64,000 nt of DNA, from assembly GCA_037200445.1 (NCBI GenBank), contig JBBCGH010000001.1, positions 1 to 64,000 on the forward strand, written 5' to 3'. Origin of the DNA: Alphaproteobacteria bacterium. Lineage in GTDB: Bacteria; Pseudomonadota; Alphaproteobacteria; Rhizobiales; Xanthobacteraceae. Positions 47,031 through 56,989 of the stretch are shown one piece after another (the first letter of the stretch is position 1; each line of letters starts with the position of its first letter). The notes under the pieces were generated by a model. The model was not told where the DNA came from. It saw only the letters and a list, made by a program, of their open reading frames with translations, and searched no databases. Position numbers and translations under genes: made by a program.

Positions 47031-48067
47031 TTTCCGGCCTCGCGTTTCGCCGCCGCCGTATCGTAGGCATCGACGATGCGGGCGACGAGCTCGTGGCGCA
47101 CCACGTCGTCCTTGGTGAATGTCACATGGCCGACGCCCTCGACGTCGGCGAGCAGGCGGATCGCTTCCGCGAGCCCGGATGTCTGCCCGGATGGAAGATC
47201 GATCTGGCTCGGATCGCCATTCACGATCATGCGGCTGTTCTCGCCAAGCCGCGTCAAAAACATCTTCATCTGCATCGAGGTGGTGTTCTGTGCCTCGTCC
47301 AGGATCACCGCCGCGTTCGCCAGCGTGCGTCCGCGCATGAAGGCGAGCGGCGCGATCTCGATCTCGCCAGATTGCATGGCGCGCTCCACGATGCGCGCAT
47401 CCATCAGGTCGAACAGCGCATCGTAGACCGGCCGCAAATACGGATCGATCTTCTCGCGCATGTCGCCGGGCAGGAAGCCGAGCCGCTCGCCCGCTTCGAC
47501 CGCCGGGCGCGACACGATGATGCGATCCACTTGCTTGCGCTCGAACAGCGCGACCGCATGGGCGACCGCGAGCCAGGTCTTGCCGGTGCCGGCGGGGCCG
47601 GTCCCGAACACGAGCTCGTGGCGCTTGAGAGCACGCATGTAGGCATTCTGGCCGGCGGTGCGGGCACGGACCGGGCGCTTGCGCAGATTGATCTCCTCGA
47701 ACGAGGAGCGCGAGGACGCGGGGTCGAAATCGAACAGCGATCCTTGTGCAATCGCCAGCCGAATGGCGCCTTCGACGTCGCCCTGCGACAGGTCGTGCCC
47801 GCGCTTGATCTGCTCGTAGAGGCCCTCCAGCACGCGGCGCGCGCGCTCCACGCCATCGCGCGAGCCCTCGATCGTGACCTGGTTGCCGCGCGAGTCCGCA
47901 ACCACGCCGAGGCGGCGCTCGATCAGCGCGAGGTTCTGGCCGTATTGCCCGAACAGCGTCGACGCACGGCGATTGTCGTCGAAGGTGAGCACGGTCTGCG
48001 TTGTGGCGGTGTCGTTCGCCTCGCTGGCGGCAGGAACGATCCCATTGTCGGTCGGCAGATTGCGCAA
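47027..48067 (-). CDS. PhoH-like ATPase (YbeZ)
   Basis: A 346-residue PhoH-family ATPase, the usual partner of YbeY. A KH-like N-terminal part (VTIEGSRDGVERARRVLEGL) is followed by the P-loop FGTGPAGTGKTWLAVAHAV, RIIVSRPAVEAGERLGFLPG, and the Walker B strand AAVILDEAQNTTSMQMKMFL (quoted to 20). It ends with NGDPSQIDLPSGQTSGL. There is no suitable ATG near the family start; a TTG at 48067, 4 bases after the miaB stop, with a ggag site fits best. The ATG at 48160 lies inside miaB. It overlaps ybeY by four bases. Confidence 0.92.
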   Translation of the reverse strand: MRNLPTDNGIVPAASEANDTATTQTVLTFDDNRRASTLFGQYGQNLALIERRLGVVADSRGNQVTIEGSRDGVERARRVLEGLYEQIKRGHDLSQGDVEGAIRLAIAQGSLFDFDPASSRSSFEEINLRKRPVRARTAGQNAYMRALKRHELVFGTGPAGTGKTWLAVAHAVALFERKQVDRIIVSRPAVEAGERLGFLPGDMREKIDPYLRPVYDALFDLMDARIVERAMQSGEIEIAPLAFMRGRTLANAAVILDEAQNTTSMQMKMFLTRLGENSRMIVNGDPSQIDLPSGQTSGLAEAIRLLADVEGVGHVTFTKDDVVRHELVARIVDAYDTAAAKREAGK

Positions 48068-48071
48068 TGCC

Positions 48072-49457
48072 TCAGGCTCCAAGCGCTTCCAGCGGATGCA
48101 CGGATTCTGACCCGATTCGAGGCGATTCCGCGAGCGCCCCGAACAGGCTGTTTGTTCCAATATCCGTGATCGTTACCGGTACCATCGTGCCGATCAGATG
48201 CGACGGCGCCATGACCTGCACCGGCTGAAGATAGGGCGAGCGGCCGGTGAGCTGGCCAGGCAGGCGGCCTGGCTTTTCCAGGAGCACGTCGAAGGTGACG
48301 CCGCGGCATCCGGCATTGAAGGCGGCGGCATTGCGGTTGATCGCCGCCTGAAGCCGCGCGAGGCGTTCAGCTTTCACCTCCTCGGGAACCTGCTCGCTCA
48401 TGTTCGCACCCGGCGTGCCGGGCCGGGGCGAATACTTGAACGAGAACGCGCCCGCGTAGCCGACCTCATCGACAATGCGCAGCGTGTCGGCGAAATCACC
48501 TTCCGTCTCCGCCGGAAAGCCGACGATGAAATCGGAGGTGAGCGCAAGATCGGGGCGCGCGGCGCGCAGCCGCTCGATGGTGCGCAAATAATCCGCGCGG
48601 GTATGGCGGCGATTCATCGCACCGAGAATCCGGTCCGAGCCCGACTGCACCGGCAGGTGTAGCTGGGGGCTAAGCTGCGGCAGATCGCGATGCACGGCGA
48701 TGAGATCGTTATCGACGTCACGCGGATGGCTCGTCGTGTAGCGCAGCCGCGCGATACCGGGGATTTCGGCGACGCGGCGCAAGAGTTGCCCGAGAGTCCA
48801 GGCGCGGCCCTTCTGATCCTCGCCGTGATACGCGTTGACGTTCTGGCCGATCAGCGTCACCTCGCGCACGCCGGCGTCGGCGAGATTGCGCACCTCGTCG
48901 AGGATCTTCTCGACCGGCCGTGAGATCTCCGCGCCCCGCGTATAGGGCACGACGCAGAACGTGCAGAACTTGTCGCAGCCTTCCTGCACCGTAACGAAGG
49001 CCGTTACACCGCGCGCGCGCGTTGCGGCCTTGCTCGGCGCCGGGAGAAAATCGAATTTGTCCTCGACGGGAAATTCCGTCTCGACCGCCCGGTCCTTGCG
49101 GGCGAGCAAATCGGGCAACCGATGATAGCTCTGCGGCCCGACCACCAGATCGACCACCGGCGCACGGCGGATGATCTCCGCACCCTCCGCCTGTGCGACG
49201 CAGCCCGCCACCGCCACGGTGACGCGCCGCCCTTCGCGCGCTGCCCCCTCCTTGAGCTGCCGCACCCGGCCAAGCTCGGAGTAGACTTTCTCGGCGGCTT
49301 TCTCGCGGATGTGGCAAGTATTGAGGATGATCAGGTCGGCGTCGTCGGGCGCCGCGGTCTCCACGTAACCCTCGGGCGCGAGCAGGTCCGCCATACGATT
49401 GGAATCGTAGGCGTTCATCTGGCAGCCGTAGGATTTGACGTAGAGCTTGCGCGTCAT
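48072..49457 (-). CDS. miaB: tRNA-2-methylthio-N6-dimethylallyladenosine synthase MiaB
   Basis: MiaB is a radical-SAM enzyme that adds a methylthio group to i6A37 of tRNAs. The 461-residue product has the N-terminal UPF0004 cluster cysteines ([28 protein letters not shown]). The radical-SAM motif is [15 protein letters not shown] (CxxxCxxC), and a C-terminal TRAM domain is present. The ATG at 49457 matches the family start; an in-frame extension with a glutamine run lies upstream but is not expected to be translated. phoH follows after 4 bases and plsC precedes. Confidence 0.96.
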   Translation of the reverse strand: MTRKLYVKSYGCQMNAYDSNRMADLLAPEGYVETAAPDDADLIILNTCHIREKAAEKVYSELGRVRQLKEGAAREGRRVTVAVAGCVAQAEGAEIIRRAPVVDLVVGPQSYHRLPDLLARKDRAVETEFPVEDKFDFLPAPSKAATRARGVTAFVTVQEGCDKFCTFCVVPYTRGAEISRPVEKILDEVRNLADAGVREVTLIGQNVNAYHGEDQKGRAWTLGQLLRRVAEIPGIARLRYTTSHPRDVDNDLIAVHRDLPQLSPQLHLPVQSGSDRILGAMNRRHTRADYLRTIERLRAARPDLALTSDFIVGFPAETEGDFADTLRIVDEVGYAGAFSFKYSPRPGTPGANMSEQVPEEVKAERLARLQAAINRNAAAFNAGCRGVTFDVLLEKPGRLPGQLTGRSPYLQPVQVMAPSHLIGTMVPVTITDIGTNSLFGALAESPRIGSESVHPLEALGA

Positions 49458-49560
49458 GCGGTTGGGGCTCGCCCCGCTAACCCGTTCCAGGTCTTGATAA
49501 AATTGCTGCTGCTGCTGCGGTTGCCGCTGTCTTAGCGCCTTTTGCCGCCAAATGAAACGC

Positions 49561-50349
49561 CTATGCGGCGGCGGCGTCCCGCAGCGCCGCGATGGTGTTG
49601 CGCCGCACCGCCGATTCCAGCTGACGCGCCAAGACCTTGCGGTCGATCGCCCCGTCGTAGGGGATCGGCTCACCCCAGGTGACCGTCACGTCGACCGCCC
49701 CGGTGCGCACGATCCTCCCGATATGGTCGGTGAGCTTCATCTTTCCATACCAGGCGGCGCGCGGACGCAGGTGCCGGCCGAGCGCAATCCCCTGCTGGCT
49801 CACATAAGCAATCGAGAGCGGTTGGATCCAAACTCTGTCGTTCCCAGCCGCCGCGATCGCGTCCCGCGCGGCCCCAATCAGCGCGGTGCGGAACGGGAGC
49901 ACGCGGTTGCCGTCGCCCGCTGTCCCCTCGCCGAACAGGAGCACGGGGTCGCCCTCGGCAAGGCGCTGGGCGATCTGCGCATTCACCTCGCCGGTCTTCT
50001 GGCGCCGATCGCGCTCGACAAACACGGTGCGCTGAAGCTTGGCGAGCAGGCCGAAGAACGGCCAGCGTGCGATCTCGCTCTTCGCCACGAACACGACCGG
50101 TGCGCGTGAGGTGATGATCGAGATGTCGAGCCACGACGAGTGATTGGCGACGATCAGCAGCGGACGGTCGTCGACCGGCGAGCCGGTCGTCCGCACGCGC
50201 ACCCCGACCAGGCGGCACACAAAGCGGTGATAGAACACCGGGATGCGGCGGCGCAGGGGACGCTTGAGCGCGACCGCGAGCCATTGCACCGGCATCAGCA
50301 CAGCGGTGACCAGCGCAAAGACTGTCAGAACAAGGGCCGTCCGCAGCAT
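49561..50349 (-). CDS. 1-acyl-sn-glycerol-3-phosphate acyltransferase (PlsC family)
   Basis: A 262-residue membrane-associated acyltransferase. An N-terminal hydrophobic segment ([20 protein letters not shown]) precedes the catalytic NHx4D motif (NHSSWLD) and the substrate-binding [15 protein letters not shown] (EGT motif). It should transfer acyl chains to lysophosphatidic acid or, as in OlsA, to a lyso-ornithine lipid; the sequence alone does not decide. Its ATG overlaps the fur stop by one base (TGATG), and miaB follows. Confidence 0.9.
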   Translation of the reverse strand: MLRTALVLTVFALVTAVLMPVQWLAVALKRPLRRRIPVFYHRFVCRLVGVRVRTTGSPVDDRPLLIVANHSSWLDISIITSRAPVVFVAKSEIARWPFFGLLAKLQRTVFVERDRRQKTGEVNAQIAQRLAEGDPVLLFGEGTAGDGNRVLPFRTALIGAARDAIAAAGNDRVWIQPLSIAYVSQQGIALGRHLRPRAAWYGKMKLTDHIGRIVRTGAVDVTVTWGEPIPYDGAIDRKVLARQLESAVRRNTIAALRDAAAA

Positions 50350-50807
50350 CAGCGTCCGGACTTCTCGTCGTCGAGCGGAACGGCGTAAAGCTCGAGCCGG
50401 TGGTCGACCAGCTTGTAGCCGAGCTTGCGGGCGACCTCGCGCTGCAGGCGCTCGATCTCTTCCGACTGGAACTCGATGACCTTGCCGTTGCGAAGATTGA
50501 TCAGATGATCGTGATGCGACTCAGGGATCTGCTCGTAGCGCGCACGCCCCTCGCGAAAATCATGGCGCGTGATAATGCCGGAGTCCTCGAACAGCTTGAC
50601 GGTGCGATAGACGGTCGAAATCGAAATGTGCTCGTCAATCCCGGCGCAGCGGCGATAGAGCTCCTCGACGTCGGGATGGTCGCCCGAATCGGCGAGCACG
50701 CGCGCGATGACGCGACGCTGCTCCGTCATGCGCATGCCCTTGGCCACGCACTGGGCCTCGATGAAATTGGGCTTGCCTTCTGTCACGGTTGTTGGTCCGT
50801 CGATCAT
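50349..50807 (-). CDS. fur: Fur-family metalloregulator (Fur/Mur)
   Basis: A 152-residue Fur-family repressor. The winged helix is GMRMTEQRRVIARVLADSGD through ISISTVYRTVKLFEDSGI, followed by the dimer and metal domain with the ESHHDHLINL metal motif. It lacks the CxxC pairs of zinc-binding Fur proteins, as is common in alphaproteobacteria, where this orthologue often acts as a manganese regulator (Mur). It differs clearly from Irr at 22.8 kb, so the genome carries at least two Fur-type regulators. It overlaps plsC by one base; rimI is 15 bases upstream. Confidence 0.93.
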   Translation of the reverse strand: MIDGPTTVTEGKPNFIEAQCVAKGMRMTEQRRVIARVLADSGDHPDVEELYRRCAGIDEHISISTVYRTVKLFEDSGIITRHDFREGRARYEQIPESHHDHLINLRNGKVIEFQSEEIERLQREVARKLGYKLVDHRLELYAVPLDDEKSGR

Positions 50808-50822
50808 GCGGGCGCTTTTCGT

Positions 50823-51293
50823 CTACACAAGGTCCCGGCGCAGCACCAGTGCGCTTTTTCCGCCCGAATAATAGCCCGGACGGCGGCCGACTTCACGAAA
50901 TCCCGCACGCGCGTAAAGCCCTCGTGCCGGCGCGTTGTCCTCGTCCACTTCCAGAAACACAGCGCGCAGCCGCAAGCCCGCGAGGCGGCGCAGATGCAGA
51001 TCGAGCAGCCGTCGTGCAAGCCCCCGCCCCTGCCAGGTGCGTGCGACTGCGACCGAGAGAATCTCTGCTTCGTCGGCGGCGCGGCGCGAGACGATGAAGC
51101 CGACATTGCGGCGCCCGCTCGTAGCACGGTCGGTGATCACGCCGCGGTCGGTGAGGAGTTGCTCGAACTCGGTCTCGCTCCAGCCGCGGCTGAACGACGC
51201 CGCATGGAGCGCCGCAAGCGAGGCTGCATCACGCGAGCCTGCTGGCGACAGCGTCGGTTCTGCGCGCGCAAACAAACGGGCGAGCCAGCTCAT
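50823..51293 (-). CDS. rimI: Ribosomal-protein-alanine N-acetyltransferase RimI-like (GNAT)
   Basis: A 156-residue GNAT acetyltransferase. The acetyl-CoA loop is VARTWQGRGLARRLLDLHL (R-x-x-G-x-G/A pattern). The following strand-helix ends VFLEVDEDNAPARGLYARAGF, quoted in part, as in RimI, which acetylates the N-terminus of S18. It is located directly downstream of tsaB and overlaps it by four bases, the usual pairing. The first 15 residues are variable. Confidence 0.9.
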   Translation of the reverse strand: MSWLARLFARAEPTLSPAGSRDAASLAALHAASFSRGWSETEFEQLLTDRGVITDRATSGRRNVGFIVSRRAADEAEILSVAVARTWQGRGLARRLLDLHLRRLAGLRLRAVFLEVDEDNAPARGLYARAGFREVGRRPGYYSGGKSALVLRRDLV

Positions 51294-51970
51294 CGGCGCG
51301 GCAGCCGGCCGGCATCCTGCGGGCGCGCGTCGGGCCGGCGCAGATAAAGCGGTTTCGGCGCGGTGCCCTCATCCTGCGCGGCAGCGCCGAGGCGCGCGAC
51401 CCAGCCGATATCCGGTGCCACATTCGCCTCGACATGGGGTGCAGGCGATGCGCTCGGCCAATGCGCCGCGACCAGCGCTGCGCCGGAGCCCGTGATGATC
51501 GCCGGACCGACCGGCACGGCACGCACCGCGGCGCGCACGCGATCGAGCCGTGGCGCAACGATCGTTTTTCCGTTCGCCGCGAAGACGTGGAAATAGACCT
51601 GCTCGTTGCGCGCATCGATCGCCGCGATGATGGTCTGGTCGGAGCGGGCGGCCACGTGGGGCGCCGCGAGCGCCGCGAGCGTCGACAATCCGATGGCAGG
51701 CTTGCCGGCCGCCAGCGCAATGCCGCGCGCGGCCGAGATGCCGACGCGCAGCCCGGTGAAGCTGCCGGGCCCAACCGTGACGGCAATGCGGTCAAGTTCG
51801 GTGAACTCGCAGCGCGCCGCGTCCATCACGCGCGCGATGAGCGGCATGATGGCTTCGGCATGGCCGCGCAACATGCCGAGCGACTCGCTTGCGAGGATCG
51901 CGCCCGCGGCGGAATCCAGAACGGCCGCCGCGCAGGCGCCGAGCGCGGTATCGATGGCGAGAACACGCAT
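51290..51970 (-). CDS. tsaB: tRNA threonylcarbamoyladenosine biosynthesis protein TsaB
   Basis: TsaB is a partner of TsaD in making t6A37 of ANN-decoding tRNAs. The 226-residue product has the ASKHA-fold start RVLAIDTALGACAAAVLD and the conserved VGPGSFTGLRVGISAARGIA. The C-terminal half is shortened and variable, as in other TsaB proteins. The ATG at 51970 was chosen over a TTG at 51979. It overlaps rimI by four bases; nfu lies 36 bases upstream. Confidence 0.93.
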   Translation of the reverse strand: MRVLAIDTALGACAAAVLDSAAGAILASESLGMLRGHAEAIMPLIARVMDAARCEFTELDRIAVTVGPGSFTGLRVGISAARGIALAAGKPAIGLSTLAALAAPHVAARSDQTIIAAIDARNEQVYFHVFAANGKTIVAPRLDRVRAAVRAVPVGPAIITGSGAALVAAHWPSASPAPHVEANVAPDIGWVARLGAAAQDEGTAPKPLYLRRPDARPQDAGRLPRR

Positions 51971-52006
51971 GAGTGACAACGCCGCCAGATCGCGGCGCGC
52001 GAAAAG

Positions 52007-52567
52007 CTAGACCGGCCGGACCTCGGTCACGTCCGGGACGAAATGGCGCAGCAGGTTCTGGATGCCGTGCTTCAGCGTCGCCGTCGAAGACGGGCAGCCC
52101 GAGCATGAGCCCTTCATCGCCAGATAGACCACGCCCTCCTTGTAGCCGCGGAACGTGATGTCGCCTCCGTCGTTCGCGACCGCCGGACGCACGCGCGTCT
52201 CGATCAGCTCCTTGATGGTCGCAACCGTGTCGGCGTCGGCAGCCTCGAAGAACTCGGCCGCTTCGTTCGTCTCCGCACCGGCGCCTTCAGCGACGACCGG
52301 CGCGCCGGACATGAAATGCTCCATGATGACGCCGAGGATCGCGGGCTTGAGCTGCGGCCATTCGCCTTCGGATTTGGTCACGGTGATGAAGTCCGAACCG
52401 AAGAACACGCCGTTAACGCCGTTGATGTCGAACAGGCGTTCCGCAAGCGGCGACTGCGCAGCCTCCGTGCGGTCGCGCATTTCGAGCGTGCCGGTTTCGA
52501 GCACGGTACGGCCGGGCAGAAATTTCAATGTCGCCGGGTTGGGCGTGGCTTCGGTCTGAATGAACAT
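52007..52567 (-). CDS. NifU/Nfu-type Fe-S cluster scaffold protein
   Basis: A 186-residue Fe-S carrier. The N-terminal Nfu_N domain starts MFIQTEATPNPATLKFLPG and contains the LFDINGVNGVFFGSDFITV core. The C-terminal NifU domain has RVRPAVANDGGDITF and the cluster-binding CxxC in GSCSGCPSSTATLKHGI. It would deliver 4Fe-4S clusters to client enzymes; MiaB in the same cluster is a typical one. A ggaga site precedes the ATG at 52567. usp is upstream and tsaB downstream. Confidence 0.94.
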   Translation of the reverse strand: MFIQTEATPNPATLKFLPGRTVLETGTLEMRDRTEAAQSPLAERLFDINGVNGVFFGSDFITVTKSEGEWPQLKPAILGVIMEHFMSGAPVVAEGAGAETNEAAEFFEAADADTVATIKELIETRVRPAVANDGGDITFRGYKEGVVYLAMKGSCSGCPSSTATLKHGIQNLLRHFVPDVTEVRPV

Positions 52568-52648
52568 GGTCGTCTCCGGGCGCTTCGGTCAGCGCGGCAT
52601 GCCCAATAGATGGGCTTTTGCGCCCGCAAGGTCAATGACGCCAATTGC

Positions 52649-53143
52649 TTAAGACAATGCGTCGAGATCCTCGTCGCCGAGGTGTCCGGGCACGATCGCC
52701 ACCGGTATCGGATAGGCCGAAATCGTCTTACCGAGGCTGGTGACCAGCGGACCGGGTCCCTCCTTGCCGGTTCCCGCCGCAAGCACCAGCGTCGCAATGT
52801 CTTCGTCCTCATCGATCAGCTTGAGAATTTCCTCGGCCTTCTCGCCGTCGCGGATCACGCGCTCGGGCGTGATGCCGGCGACCCCGTTGGCGCGGCCCGC
52901 GAACTCGTCGAGCTTCTGGCTTGCGGCCTCGTGCGCCTCGGCCTTCATGATGTCGGCGACGCCGAGCCATTGCTGGTGGCGGTCGTGCGGCTCGATCACG
53001 AGAAGCATCACGACGCTTGCGCCGGTGCGCGCGGCGCGGCGGCTCGCGTAATAGACGGCGCGATCGCACTCGGGAGATTCATCGATGACAACGAGGTATT
53101 TGGGCTTGTGCCCCGCCTCGTAGCTGCGGCGCTTAAGGCTCAT
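52649..53143 (-). CDS. Universal stress protein family protein
   Basis: A 164-residue single UspA domain. After a basic N-terminus comes KYLVVIDESPECDRAVYYAS, the VVMLLVIEPHD strand, and the C-terminal region LVLAAGTGKEGPGPLVTSL. The usual ATP-binding GxxGxxxxxxxGS is altered to GTGKEGPGPL, so nucleotide binding is uncertain. It ends with VAIVPGHLGDEDLDALS. It lies between trpS and nfu on the minus strand, a common Rhizobiales order. Confidence 0.88.
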   Translation of the reverse strand: MSLKRRSYEAGHKPKYLVVIDESPECDRAVYYASRRAARTGASVVMLLVIEPHDRHQQWLGVADIMKAEAHEAASQKLDEFAGRANGVAGITPERVIRDGEKAEEILKLIDEDEDIATLVLAAGTGKEGPGPLVTSLGKTISAYPIPVAIVPGHLGDEDLDALS

Positions 53144-53258
53144 CGGTACTTCCGGGGTTTCCGCCTGACTCCGGTCGTCGCATGGAGCTCATGGTGCCAT
53201 GGCAAGTGGCGCAGCGACAAGTCGCAGCGGTGCCCGAAATAGCGCCATCCGGCGCCGG

Positions 53259-54305
<1,047 letters not shown>

Positions 54306-54380
54306 GGGTGTCTCCGATTGCGGCGCGTCCCATGCCACGGCCCGGCGCGGCGGCGCAAGGGCGCCCCCGTCGCTCGGGGG

Positions 54381-55106
54381 CTAAACCGCAACCTCCGCGA
54401 CCAGGATATCCTCGCTGAAAGGCCTGGCCGACTGAAGAACGCGCCCGTCGGTGGCGACGATTGCCGAAGAACCGAACGATACGCGACCTGCCGAACGGCC
54501 CGCAACATCCGCGCGCACGATCATCAGCCGGTTCGCGGTGGCGCGCGCGACGTCGACCGCGCGGGTCAATGCGAGTACGTCAGCGCGATCCGGCGGCAGC
54601 GCATTGTTGGTCGGGACGAAGGCAACGGTCGCGCCTCTGGCAGCAATATCCCCCGCAAGCTCCGGGTGGTTCGTATCGTTACAGATCATGATGCCGAACG
54701 TGAGCGGCCCGATCGTAAAGAGCGGGCTCGCATCACCGGCGGAATAGACCGACTTTCTGATCGCCGGAAAGCGCTTGCGATAAAGGCCAGCGACGGCGCC
54801 ATGCCGAAGGACTGCGGCCGTGTTGTAGAGCCTTCCGGTTTCGTCACCCTCGGTAAATCCCACAATCGTCGTGACCGACCTGCTCGCAAGCGGCGCCAAC
54901 AATGCCTCCAGTCGGCCGTTCGCGGCGCTGATTGCGATGGCAGCGGGATCAACCGCACCGTCCGCAAGCCCACCCAGGATCGCTTCCGGACAGCACAGGA
55001 TCTCCACGCCTTCACGCTCGCACCACCGCAGGCGCTCGGCAATGAGGCCGAGCGCCTCCATTGAGCCCGAAGGCAGCAGCGGAGCCTGATAAGCCGCAAC
55101 CTTCAT
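54381..55106 (-). CDS. Nitrilase-superfamily carbon-nitrogen hydrolase
   Basis: A 241-residue amidase-type enzyme. The Glu-Lys-Cys triad is visible: Glu in LCCPEAILGG, Lys in YRKRFPAIR, and Cys in MICNDTNHPE. The N-terminus MKVAAYQAPLLPSG is typical of the superfamily. It hydrolyses a C-N bond in an amide, carbamoyl or nitrile substrate; the substrate is not identifiable. The ATG at 55106 has an agga site. It is divergent from the PfkB kinase across 113 bases and upstream of trpS. Confidence 0.86.
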   Translation of the reverse strand: MKVAAYQAPLLPSGSMEALGLIAERLRWCEREGVEILCCPEAILGGLADGAVDPAAIAISAANGRLEALLAPLASRSVTTIVGFTEGDETGRLYNTAAVLRHGAVAGLYRKRFPAIRKSVYSAGDASPLFTIGPLTFGIMICNDTNHPELAGDIAARGATVAFVPTNNALPPDRADVLALTRAVDVARATANRLMIVRADVAGRSAGRVSFGSSAIVATDGRVLQSARPFSEDILVAEVAV

Positions 55107-55219
55107 GCCTTTCGTCCTGCGAATCGCCGCGTGAGCGCCGATGTTGCCCCGGAAAACGTGCCGACTATAGTGCGCGCCGCCCGCCCGGCGCGTCCGCGCC
55201 ATGTTTCCAAGGAGAGCCG

Positions 55220-56221
55220 ATGCCTTCCACCCAGTTCGATGTTCTCGGCATCGGCAACGCGATCGTCGACGTAATCGCGCGTACCGAGGACGACTTCCTC
55301 GTCAAGCACGGCATGAGCAAGGGCGCGATGACCCTGATCGACGAGCCGCGCGCGGAAGCGATCTATGCCTCGATGGGGCCCGCGGTTGAAATTTCCGGCG
55401 GCTCGGCGGCCAATACCATTGCGGGTGTTGCGAGCTTCGGCGCGCGCGCGGTCTTCGTCGGCAAGGTCAAGAACGACACGCTCGGCAAGGCCTTCGCGCA
55501 CGACATCCGCGCAACGGGCGTGACCTTTGCGACGCCGCCTGCCGCCGACGGGCCCTCGACGGCGCGCAGCTACATCCTGGTGACGCCGGACGGCGAGCGC
55601 ACCATGAACACCTATCTCGGCGCCGCGCAGAACCTCACCCCGGCCGACCTCGACGAGCAGCAGATCGCGGCGGCGCGCTGGACTTATCTTGAAGGCTATC
55701 TGTGGGACCCGCCGCACGCCAAGGAAGCCTTCCGCAAGGCCGCAGCGATCGCCCACGGCGCAGGCCGCAAGGTTGCGCTGACGCTGTCGGATGCATTCTG
55801 CGTCGACCGCTATCGCGACGAGTTCCGAACACTCATGAAAACGGGCGCGGTCGATCTCATCTTTGCCAACGAGGCGGAGCTCAAAAGCCTTTACCAGACC
55901 GCCGACTTCGACACAGCCGTGACGGCACTGCGCGACGAGGTGAAGCTTGCCGCCGTGACGCGCAGCGAGAAAGGCTGTGTGGTGATCTCGCGCGAAAGCC
56001 ATGAGTCGGTCTCCGCAGCCCCGATCGACAAGTTCGTCGATGCGACCGGCGCGGGCGATCTCTTCGCTGCGGGCTTCCTGACCGGTTTGGCGCGCGATCA
56101 GGACCACCGCAATTGTGCGCGCCTCGGCGCGATCGCGGCTGCCGAAGTGATCCAGCACCTGGGCGCACGACCGGAAACCTCGCTGAAAGCCCTCGCGGAA
56201 GACTGCGGCTTCACTATATGA
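55220..56221 (+). CDS. PfkB-family sugar/adenosine kinase
   Basis: A 333-residue ribokinase-family enzyme. The N-terminal pattern VLGIGNAIVDVIARTEDDFL, the GGSAANTIAGVASFGARAVF segment (PfkB signature 1) and the catalytic DATGAGDLFAAGFLTG (anion hole and base aspartate) are clear. The closest family by layout is adenosine kinase of alphaproteobacteria, phosphorylating a nucleoside with ATP, but other sugars are possible. An aaggag site precedes the ATG at 55220. An MBL-fold gene follows after 30 bases, probably one transcript. Confidence 0.92.
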   Translation: MPSTQFDVLGIGNAIVDVIARTEDDFLVKHGMSKGAMTLIDEPRAEAIYASMGPAVEISGGSAANTIAGVASFGARAVFVGKVKNDTLGKAFAHDIRATGVTFATPPAADGPSTARSYILVTPDGERTMNTYLGAAQNLTPADLDEQQIAAARWTYLEGYLWDPPHAKEAFRKAAAIAHGAGRKVALTLSDAFCVDRYRDEFRTLMKTGAVDLIFANEAELKSLYQTADFDTAVTALRDEVKLAAVTRSEKGCVVISRESHESVSAAPIDKFVDATGAGDLFAAGFLTGLARDQDHRNCARLGAIAAAEVIQHLGARPETSLKALAEDCGFTI

Positions 56222-56251
56222 GCCAGTCCGTTCCTCTTGCCTGAAACCTCC

Positions 56252-56890
56252 ATGCAACCGCTCAAAGTCACCATCATTCCGGTCACGCCGTTCGCGCAGA
56301 ACTGCTCGATCGTCGCATGTACGGCGACCAATCGTGCCGCGATCGTCGATCCGGGCGGCGACGTTCCGCGCATCCGCGAAGCGATCGAACAGCTCAAGGT
56401 CACCCCTGAAAAGATCCTGCTGACGCATGGCCACCTCGATCATGCGGGCGGCGCAGCCGAGCTTGCCGAAGCATTGAAGCTGCCGATCGAGGGCCCGGAC
56501 GAGCGCGATGGCTTCCTGCTTGCGAACCTCGAGCAGCAGGGCGGGCGCTTCGGCATCACCGACATGCGCAACGTCACGCCGACGCGCTGGCTGGTGGAAG
56601 GCGAGACGGTGAGCATCGGCGACCTCACGTTCAATGTGCTGCATGTTCCCGGTCACACGCCCGGACATCTGGTGTTCGTGAATACGCCGTCGCGCCTTGC
56701 GCTGGTCGGCGACACGCTGTTTCAGGGCTCGGTCGGGCGCACCGACTTTCCCTATGGCAGCCACGATGAGCTGATCACCGGCATCAAGACTAAGCTCTTG
56801 CCGCTCGGCGATGACGTGACCATCCTGCCCGGCCACGGGCCCGCCTCGACCATCGGTGCCGAGCGCAGAGGTAACGGATTCCTGCAATAA
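56252..56890 (+). CDS. Metallo-beta-lactamase-fold hydrolase (glyoxalase II-like)
   Basis: A 212-residue MBL-fold enzyme with the metal motif THGHLDHAGG (HxHxDH), VPGHTPGHLVF, LVGDTLFQGSVGRTD and LPGHGPASTIG. These give all ligands for a two-metal site. It resembles YcbL-type hydroxyacylglutathione hydrolase-like proteins, which cleave thioesters; the exact substrate is unknown. The ATG at 56252 starts MQPLKVTIIPVTPF. It follows the PfkB kinase closely. Confidence 0.9.
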   Translation: MQPLKVTIIPVTPFAQNCSIVACTATNRAAIVDPGGDVPRIREAIEQLKVTPEKILLTHGHLDHAGGAAELAEALKLPIEGPDERDGFLLANLEQQGGRFGITDMRNVTPTRWLVEGETVSIGDLTFNVLHVPGHTPGHLVFVNTPSRLALVGDTLFQGSVGRTDFPYGSHDELITGIKTKLLPLGDDVTILPGHGPASTIGAERRGNGFLQ

Positions 56891-56989
56891 AACCGCGAAA
56901 GCGCCCTTGCGCGGCAACAATCCGTTAACGGCCCGGTAAGAACTGAAAGTTACCAATGGATGAATTTTCACCCATTGGGAATCGCACCC

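Noticed and set aside
49458-49673. In-frame N-terminal extension of MiaB with a glutamine run
   Set aside because: MiaB proteins start at [15 protein letters not shown]; the extension has no ribosome site and runs into plsC sequence in another frame.
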